From DATKKK01 sp035542975 (GTDB lineage: Archaea; Thermoproteota; Bathyarchaeia; Bathyarchaeales; Bathycorpusculaceae), in contig DATKKK010000005.1 of assembly GCA_035542975.1 (NCBI GenBank), positions 1 through 27,896 on the forward strand: 27,896 bases of DNA, written 5' to 3'. The notes under the pieces were generated by a model. The model was not told the origin of the DNA, searched no databases, and saw nothing but the letters and a program-made list of their open reading frames with translations. A program made the position numbers and the translations under genes. This document shows positions 22,480 through 27,896 of the stretch, in pieces; the stretch's first letter is position 1, and each line of letters begins with the position of its first letter.

Positions 22480-24357
22480 ATGGAGAAGAAAATTAAAAGA
22501 CAAGCAGTGTTCTATGGGCTCGCTGCCATACTTTTAGCTACCGTTTTAGGCGCATTAATCTATGATTACAGAATCTTTCTTCCAGAGTTTCTGACGGGTG
22601 CGTCACCGATTCCTGCTGCGCATGCCAATTTTCTATCGACATTCTCCTCTTCAGATGAAATCAAAAACTTCTTGGCGTCAAACTCCGCAACTCAAGGGTG
22701 GTTTCCACTATACGGATCTACAGACGCGACACTATTTGGTTCTGTGCCTGGTCTTCAATCATTTGCCAAGGGTGCAAGCGTCATCGCTAACGAAGAGGGT
22801 TCTGCATTTGATTATTCGTCTACAAATGTTCAAGTCGCTGGGGTTGATGAATTGGACACGGTTAAAATTGATGACGAGGGGTACATGTACGTGTTATCAG
22901 GCAATGTCGTCTCAATATTAAGGGCGTATCCATCAGCATTTGCTGGGGTCGTGTCCACGATAGATTTTGAGGACGCTTATCCGATTGGAGTTTTCGTCAA
23001 GGGTGATCGGCTAGCAGTCTTTAGTTGCGAGTACACTTTGTCTTCAAAAGTCTATTACAACTATTATTACGCAGACTGTAAGACTTCATTAAGAATCTAT
23101 GACATTCATACCAGAGAGAATCCTTTCCTCGTACGCGACCTCACTTTTACTGGAAGCTATTTCGATTCAAGAATGATAGGTGACTACATCTATTTCGTGG
23201 TAAATAAGCAAGCATACGTACTCAATGACACGGTTGTTCTTCCAGAAATAACATCAAACGGCAAGACTTCTCATATAGAGCCTTCTGACATACATTACAT
23301 CAACGGCAATGACACTTACTACCAATACACGACCTTCATTGCTGTGAACATACAAAACACAGAAGAGGCGCCTGTATACTTGACAATCATGTTGGGCAGT
23401 ACAAGCAACATGTATGTTTCGTTAAACAACATGTACTTGACGTTTCGAGAATGGAGTAGCTACAACACAGCAATTTACCGCATACGTATACAAGCCAACA
23501 ACATGACGTGCGAAGCTGAGGGCAGTGTGTACGGGTATGAGATTAACCAATTCTCAATGGATGAATATGGCGATTACTTCAGAATAGTGACTACAGATTG
23601 GTCAAACGGAACTCAGCAAAACAATTTGTATGTGCTTAACATGAGTTTGTCAGTTGTTGGAAAACTTGAAAATCTTGCCACAGGAGAAAACTTACATTCG
23701 ACCAGGTTCATGGACAACAGAGCCTATCTTGTGACGTTCAAAAGCATCGATCCGCTGTTCGTGATAAACCTAACAGACCCCGCTCAACCTACTGTTCTGG
23801 GCCAGCTGAAGATTCCAGGTTACTCTGACTATTTGCATCCTTATGATGAAACGCATCTTATTGGTGTGGGCAAGGAAACGGTGGAAGCGGGACCATACTT
23901 TGCATGGTATCAAGGGATAAAATTGGCTCTTTTCGACGTTAGCAACGTCACGAACCCGATACAAATGTACGAGTACGTGATTGGAGACCGTGGGTCAGAC
24001 TCTCCAATTTTGACCGATCATGAGGCGTTTCTCTTTGACAAAGCAAAGAATCTCCTAGTCATTCCTGTCTTGGTGGCTAAGATAGACGAAAGCCAATATT
24101 CAGGAGGCGTTCCAGCGAATGCTTATGGACAAACTGTTTGGCAAGGTGCTTACGTGTTCAACCTATCTTTGGGAAATGGTTTCGTACTGAAAGGGAAAAT
24201 AACTCACCTAGAAGCGGGCGTAGACGTTAGTGACACGAACTACTGGGTGGAAAGGTCTCTTTACATAGAAAATGTGCTCTACACAGTTTCCGAAAAGAAA
24301 GTAATGCTCAACAGCCTAGAGGACTTGGGCTTCATTAAAGAGGTTCCTCTCACCTAA
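22480..24357 (+). CDS. Membrane-anchored extracellular beta-propeller protein
   Basis: A 625-residue protein with a basic N-terminus and a single transmembrane or signal-anchor helix (about 9-28), then a large exported domain. TNVQVAGVDELDTVKID (115-131) is the signature of the secreted Beta_propel family (PF09826 type). The rest is rich in Tyr, Asn, Ser and Thr with repeated aromatic beta strands such as YFDSRMIGDYIYFVV and STRFMDNRAYLVTF, as expected for propeller blades. No catalytic motif is seen. Many N-x-S/T sequons suit archaeal N-glycosylation. Its function is unknown; adhesion or ligand sensing are possible. The ATG is clear, and the gene seems paired with the membrane-anchored regulator upstream. 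Confidence 0.82.
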   Translation: MEKKIKRQAVFYGLAAILLATVLGALIYDYRIFLPEFLTGASPIPAAHANFLSTFSSSDEIKNFLASNSATQGWFPLYGSTDATLFGSVPGLQSFAKGASVIANEEGSAFDYSSTNVQVAGVDELDTVKIDDEGYMYVLSGNVVSILRAYPSAFAGVVSTIDFEDAYPIGVFVKGDRLAVFSCEYTLSSKVYYNYYYADCKTSLRIYDIHTRENPFLVRDLTFTGSYFDSRMIGDYIYFVVNKQAYVLNDTVVLPEITSNGKTSHIEPSDIHYINGNDTYYQYTTFIAVNIQNTEEAPVYLTIMLGSTSNMYVSLNNMYLTFREWSSYNTAIYRIRIQANNMTCEAEGSVYGYEINQFSMDEYGDYFRIVTTDWSNGTQQNNLYVLNMSLSVVGKLENLATGENLHSTRFMDNRAYLVTFKSIDPLFVINLTDPAQPTVLGQLKIPGYSDYLHPYDETHLIGVGKETVEAGPYFAWYQGIKLALFDVSNVTNPIQMYEYVIGDRGSDSPILTDHEAFLFDKAKNLLVIPVLVAKIDESQYSGGVPANAYGQTVWQGAYVFNLSLGNGFVLKGKITHLEAGVDVSDTNYWVERSLYIENVLYTVSEKKVMLNSLEDLGFIKEVPLT

Positions 24358-24435
24358 CTCCACATCTTTTTTTATCTTTAAAACTGCCCTTGCATTTCCT
24401 TTTTTCCAGCAGAACTCTTATTCTGCAAAAATTTG

Positions 24436-25809
24436 TTATTCGTCAGTTTCCATGTGAACCGTGACTATTGTTTCGGCATAGTGTTCTTCTATGTTTTCTT
24501 CTATTTGTGAAGCGATTTTGTGAGCCTCTTCTACTGACGTTTGCTTTGTGAAACGGTAGTCTATGTTAATGTAGCGTTTTTTGTCAGAAACGTAGGTTAC
24601 AATTCTCTGGATTTTTAAAACATTTTGATAGTTCTCTGTTGCTTTGTGTATTATTTCGTTGACTTCATTCTCATCTGCAGCAGATCCTTTATGCAATTCT
24701 TCGCTGAATGGTTCTACGTGAACGGTTACGTTTTCAACGTCATGTATGCTTCCGATTATTTCGTTTTCAATTTTTTCTGCTATTTCATGAGCCTTTTTAA
24801 CTGATAGTTTTGGGTTTACGCTGGCATGCAGCGTTATGTAAAGTTTTCCATTGCTTGACACGGCGCTTATTTCATGGGCATCTTTTACCTCAGACACTTT
24901 TTTCGCTAGCTTCTCTACAAGTTCTTCAGTAAGCATTTCTTTCAGATGCGGTTCGATGTGTATAGAGACTTCAGCTTTTCCTAACATTTTTTTGATGTCT
25001 TCTTCTATTTTCGAGGCAAGGTCATGGGATTCTTCTAGATTCATGTAGTCTGGCACTTGCACGGTTGCTTGAACGAAGGTTTTTTCGCCTGCTTTCCTGA
25101 TTTTCAGGTCTTTATATTTTCTGACTCCTTTTGTGTTTAGGATTTGTTTCTTGACTTTTTCTGTTACGTCTTTTGATATCGTATCGGTCAGCTCCATTCC
25201 GGTGCTCCAAACAAGCTTTATGCTAAGGTAGGATAGCAGGATGCCTAGGATTATGGAGGCGATGGAGTCTCCATAGCTGAATCCTAAAGTCGCTAGTCCA
25301 AATCCTATGAATGCTATGATTGTGGAGCTTAGATCTGCGATTGCGTGGTAGAACCCTGCTTTCATAGTGGTGCTTTCGCTGCTTCGTGCCTTGAAGAGTG
25401 TTCCTACTCTGAAGAAGTCTATGCAGAACGTATAGCCAATGGCTATGAAACCAATGTATTCTATTCCAAGGTTGACGTTCTCAGCGTTTATCATTTTCAA
25501 AAGAGATTCGTAAATTATCAGCAATGCTACGCATATGAGTGAGATTCCACCAAAAAATCCGCCTATGGCTTCGAATTTTTCATGTCCGTACATGTGTTCC
25601 GCGTCTGGCGGCTTGATGGAAGCGCGGGTAGCTACCAATAACACGAACGTGGTTAAGGCGTCGAGCATTGCGTGTAAGCCGTCGCTGACTATTGCCAAAC
25701 TGTTTACGATTAACCCTAGGGCAAGTTCAACGATGATTACGCTTGTTATGGCGATGGCGGAACGTTTGAGCGCCCGCACTTTATATCTGCTTTCGGTGCT
25801 ATCTCGCAT
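24436..25809 (-). CDS. Cation diffusion facilitator with three tandem cytoplasmic domains
   Basis: A 457-residue divalent-metal transporter of the CDF family. The membrane part (1-205) has six helices with the transport-site pairs His46/Asp50 in DGLHAMLD and His155/Asp159 in FYHAIADL, plus GHEKFE after helix 2. The cytoplasmic dimerisation domain usually occurs once; here it occurs three times (about 214-288, 297-369 and 384-454). Each copy has a matching helix (SHDLASKIEE, AHEIAEKIEN, AHKIASQIEE) and an end strand (VSIHIEP, VTVHVEP, VTVHMET). The ATG is preceded by a weak TATA-like minus-strand TTCTTAAATC near 25844-25853. The metal may be zinc, iron, manganese or cobalt. Confidence 0.92.
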   Translation of the reverse strand: MRDSTESRYKVRALKRSAIAITSVIIVELALGLIVNSLAIVSDGLHAMLDALTTFVLLVATRASIKPPDAEHMYGHEKFEAIGGFFGGISLICVALLIIYESLLKMINAENVNLGIEYIGFIAIGYTFCIDFFRVGTLFKARSSESTTMKAGFYHAIADLSSTIIAFIGFGLATLGFSYGDSIASIILGILLSYLSIKLVWSTGMELTDTISKDVTEKVKKQILNTKGVRKYKDLKIRKAGEKTFVQATVQVPDYMNLEESHDLASKIEEDIKKMLGKAEVSIHIEPHLKEMLTEELVEKLAKKVSEVKDAHEISAVSSNGKLYITLHASVNPKLSVKKAHEIAEKIENEIIGSIHDVENVTVHVEPFSEELHKGSAADENEVNEIIHKATENYQNVLKIQRIVTYVSDKKRYINIDYRFTKQTSVEEAHKIASQIEENIEEHYAETIVTVHMETDE

Positions 25810-25867
25810 TTTTTTAGTCGGTTGATAAATTCAGAAACGAGGGATTTAAGAATTATGGGCTTCTTAC

Positions 25868-25948
25868 TTGTGGAAGTCGTTGTTGTTTTTCATGCTCGCA
25901 ATGGGAGCTGTGTCCATCGCCTTGTTTGTTTTTCTTCAAACCGTTTGA
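25868..25948 (+). CDS. Possible 26-residue single-span membrane peptide
   Basis: From a TTG at 25868 the frame reads 26 residues to a TGA at 25946-25948, nearly all hydrophobic (MWKSLLFFMLAMG followed by AVSIALFVFLQTV), like a complete single-pass membrane peptide. An AT-rich TATA-like ATTTAAGAA lies near 25844-25852. There is no clear ribosome-binding site, and the function is unknown. It lies between the transporter and asnS, outside both genes. Chance hydrophobic frames of this length occur, so the call is tentative. Confidence 0.3.
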   Translation: MWKSLLFFMLAMGAVSIALFVFLQTV

Positions 25949-25964
25949 ATCCAATGTCAAGCAG

Positions 25965-25974
25965 GTTTAAAGCT
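25965..25974 (+). promoter_or_regulatory. Probable TATA box for asnS
   Basis: GTTTAAAGCT lies about 65 bases before the ATG at 26033, giving a leader of roughly 35 bases that can hold the AAAGGT ribosome-binding site. Confidence 0.4.
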
Positions 25975-26032
25975 TAAGAACGCATAGACATTTAGGCTTG
26001 AAGGCAGTGTTTGAAGTAAAAGGTTGAAAAAG

Positions 26033-27316
26033 ATGTCTTTCATACCCATAACGGAGATCTTGCAGGGAAGATACGAGGGTAAAAAAGTTGCCATTCGAGG
26101 GTGGGTTTATCGCAAGAGGGAGGGAAAACAAACGATTTTTCTTGTTATGCGTGACTCTACAGGCGTTATCCAATGCACTATCAAAGCAGAGAGCCCAGCA
26201 TGGGGTGATGCTGAGAAGCTTACGATTGAGTCATCTATATCGCTTGAAGGCAGTGTTAAGCAAGATAAACGTGCGCCTGGTGGTTATGAGCTTTCTGTTG
26301 ACAATGTTTCGGTTATCGGTTTGGCTGAGCTTTTTCCGATAGCGAAGGACAAGAGTGAGGAGTTTCTGCGTGATGTTCGGCATTTGTGGCTTCGCAGTCG
26401 TCGAATGAACTTGGTCATGAAGGTGCGCAGTAAGATTCAAAGGTTTACGGATGAATTCTTCGAAAAACAAGGTTTTGTTGAGGTTTCTCCACCCATGTTC
26501 GTAACGAGCGCTGTAGAGGGCGGTTCGACGCTTTTCAGCTTGAAGTATTTCGATCAGAACATGTACTTAACTCAGAGCTCTCAACTCTATCTTGAGGTTT
26601 TGATCTACTCGCTGGAGAAGGTTTATTGTGTGGCGCCTTCTTTTCGTGCTGAGAAAAGCCGAACGATTCGGCATTTAACAGAATATTGGCACATCGAGGC
26701 TGAGCAGGCTTTTGCAGACATGGCGGATCTAATGCGGTTGGAAGAGGAGCTTTTAGCTTATATCTGCAGAAGAGTTGCGGAAGAATGCAAGAGCGAGTTT
26801 GCAGAGTTGGGTGCGGACATTTCGAAGTTAGCTCTGGTTAAGACGCCTTTTCCGAGGATAACCTACACTGAAGGCATCGAAAGGCTCAAGGCGAAGGGGT
26901 TCAAGACGCGATGGGGTGAAGATTTGGGTTATGAGGAGGAGAAGGCTTTGGCAGATGAGTTTGGCAAGCCATTCTTCGTTTATGACTATCCAAAGGGGAT
27001 TAAGGCGTTCTACTGCAAGATCCGCGATGATGATCCAAGACTGGCGTTGTCAACGGACATGCTTGTGCCAAGAATCGGCGAAATATCCACCGGCGGCGCA
27101 CGAGAGGATGACAAGGAGAAACTTGTTGAAAGAATCAAAGAACAGGGTTCGAAAGTGGAGGATTATGATTGGTACTTGGACTTGCGCAAATACGGCACGG
27201 TTCCACACGTTGGTTTCGGCATGGGTTTAGAAAGGCTGGTAACGTGGATGCTTGACTTGGAAAACATAATCGATGCTATACCGTTTCCGAGAACGACAAG
27301 AAGATTCTACCCATGA
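26033..27316 (+). CDS. asnS: Asparaginyl-tRNA synthetase (class IIb)
   Basis: A 427-residue class IIb synthetase with an OB-fold anticodon-binding domain (about 1-105, including VAIRGWVYRKREGKQTIF) and a catalytic core with motif 2 from FRAEKSRTIRHLTEYWHIE (about 204-222) and motif 3 in GFGMGLERL. YDYPKGIKAFYCK and the closing DAIPFPRTTRRFYP favour AsnRS over AspRS. The usual GEIIGGSQRE reads GEISTGGARE here, a change near the active site. The frame opens at TTG 26024, but I chose the ATG at 26033 because AAAGGT lies about eight bases upstream. An AspRS with relaxed specificity cannot be excluded. Confidence 0.88.
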   Translation: MSFIPITEILQGRYEGKKVAIRGWVYRKREGKQTIFLVMRDSTGVIQCTIKAESPAWGDAEKLTIESSISLEGSVKQDKRAPGGYELSVDNVSVIGLAELFPIAKDKSEEFLRDVRHLWLRSRRMNLVMKVRSKIQRFTDEFFEKQGFVEVSPPMFVTSAVEGGSTLFSLKYFDQNMYLTQSSQLYLEVLIYSLEKVYCVAPSFRAEKSRTIRHLTEYWHIEAEQAFADMADLMRLEEELLAYICRRVAEECKSEFAELGADISKLALVKTPFPRITYTEGIERLKAKGFKTRWGEDLGYEEEKALADEFGKPFFVYDYPKGIKAFYCKIRDDDPRLALSTDMLVPRIGEISTGGAREDDKEKLVERIKEQGSKVEDYDWYLDLRKYGTVPHVGFGMGLERLVTWMLDLENIIDAIPFPRTTRRFYP

Positions 27317-27419
27317 ACGAAAGGCAAAGCTCTCTCATAAAACTGCATATCTGTAGCTTATAATAAAAAGAAGTGCCAATCTTTTGAGTAACAAGACGAT
27401 AGTTGAGGTTCTGTTACCT

Positions 27420-27677
27420 CTACGGTTGATAAATAGTTTCCGTGAGACTGTTACTTTTCGGTTGATTCCCCAATTTTTCAATGTATCGCCACAAATAGAC
27501 TCCAATAGCTACGATGCCTATCGAATATATGATGAACAACATAACAAGCGACTCTCTCGGAGTATTTTCAAAGAATAGATGATCATAGACAGATGACCAA
27601 AGATTGACTACAAGCCCCAAGACTATGCCAAAAATCACGCCTATCAGAATATCTTGAGTACGTTGATGATTAGACAT
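27420..27677 (-). CDS. Small two-span membrane protein of unknown function
   Basis: An 85-residue protein I do not recognise. Two hydrophobic helices (about 10-27 and 43-62) are separated by a loop with NLWSSVYDHLFFENTPRES, and the C-terminal tail is polar. Minus-strand TTTTTATAG at 27695-27703 lies about 22 bases before the ATG, so the message may be leaderless. The plus-strand frame across the same DNA looks non-coding in composition. It lies between asnS and a transposase remnant, a likely accessory position. Confidence 0.6.
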   Translation of the reverse strand: MSNHQRTQDILIGVIFGIVLGLVVNLWSSVYDHLFFENTPRESLVMLFIIYSIGIVAIGVYLWRYIEKLGNQPKSNSLTETIYQP

Positions 27678-27694
27678 TTAACCTCAAGAAGATT

Positions 27695-27703
27695 CTATAA
27701 AAA
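27695..27703 (-). promoter_or_regulatory. TATA box for the small membrane protein
   Basis: Minus-strand TTTTTATAG lies about 22 bases before the ATG at 27677, consistent with a leaderless archaeal transcript. Confidence 0.45.
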
Positions 27704-27737
27704 TCTAGATTGATAAAGATTACTTGCCAAGATTCTG

Positions 27738-27896
27738 TTAGTTCTCCGTTGGATGACTTGCGTTCTGAATAAGAGTTATCCACTTGTTCTTTCCTTGAAC
27801 TGTTATTCCACAAGCTTCAGCAGGAGTTTTTCCATCTAAGCTTTCATGTGGTCTAATGTAGTTGTGATAAAGTTGGTAGCCTGTGAGTATTGGCGT
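27738..27896 (-). mobile_element. C-terminal end of a DDE transposase/integrase (cut by the window edge)
   Basis: The last 159 bases on the minus strand encode 52 residues and a stop. The segment YQLYHNYIRPHESLDGKTPA followed by EACGI is the conserved C-terminus of integrase-core DDE transposases (YNxxRPHxSLxxxTPAEA pattern). The remainder lies beyond the window, so whether the gene is intact cannot be judged. No terminal inverted repeat or target-site duplication could be confirmed in the visible 60 bases before the neighbouring gene. Confidence 0.85.

Noticed and set aside
25343..25545. Plus-strand frame inside the cation transporter gene
   Set aside because: It lies fully antisense to a well-supported gene and has no independent signal.
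27384..27578. Plus-strand frame of 64 residues with a TATA-like box upstream
   Set aside because: It overlaps the minus-strand two-span membrane protein, has mixed composition with no domain character, and starts at TTG without a ribosome-binding site.

Overview
The window is chromosomal DNA from an archaeon of the TACK type, most likely a member of the Bathyarchaeia lineage (the lineage is my inference from protein style, not a search result). The archaeal assignment rests on the ribosomal proteins LX, L11, L1, P0 and P1, a two-domain Spt5, SecE, prefoldin alpha, FtsY, the GEK1-type D-aminoacyl-tRNA deacylase, tRNA-splicing endonuclease, archaeal glycyl- and asparaginyl-tRNA synthetases and a UbiA-type archaeal ether-lipid prenyltransferase. 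TATA-like boxes lie at sensible distances from many starts, and TTG and GTG starts are frequent.

Layout. 1-1579: LX, prefoldin alpha and FtsY overlap in one translationally coupled operon for ribosome function, nascent-chain folding and membrane targeting. 1680-3446: a two-gene DrrAB-type ABC exporter. 3449-4363 (minus): a carbamoyltransferase with altered amine-site residues. 4708-5532: D-aminoacyl-tRNA deacylase. 5792-8943: secE-spt5-rpl11, then rpl1-rpl10-rpl12 behind a separate promoter. 9022-10002: a mevalonate-pathway decarboxylase. 10033-12026 (minus): a candidate presenilin-like intramembrane protease and a SPOUT RNA methyltransferase. 12065-14315: phosphoglucose/phosphomannose isomerase converging on inositol-phosphate synthase. 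14401-17334: a DUF917 protein and glycyl-tRNA synthetase share a divergent promoter region. 17406-19031: a DUF47/PhoU-like protein, tRNA-splicing endonuclease and a MazG-like pyrophosphohydrolase. 19078-19461 (minus): a decayed thioredoxin-like pseudogene. 19553-20824 (minus): a nucleotidyltransferase with a left-handed beta-helix. 20955-24357: the lipid prenyltransferase, a membrane-anchored winged-helix regulator and a membrane-anchored beta-propeller protein. 24436-25809 (minus): a cation diffusion facilitator with three tandem cytoplasmic domains. 26033-27316: asparaginyl-tRNA synthetase. 27420-27896 (minus): a small membrane protein and the truncated end of a transposase at the window edge.

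Functionally, information-processing genes (translation, secretion, tRNA charging and processing) are interleaved with lipid and cell-surface metabolism: isoprenoid decarboxylase, hexose-phosphate isomerase feeding inositol-phosphate synthase, sugar nucleotidyltransferase and digeranylgeranylglyceryl phosphate synthase. The least explained items are the regulator/beta-propeller pair with a shared promoter element, the triple-domain metal transporter, the divergent carbamoyltransferase, the GxGD membrane protein, a P0 protein without its acidic tail, and a possible 26-residue membrane peptide. I saw no rRNA, tRNA or CRISPR array.
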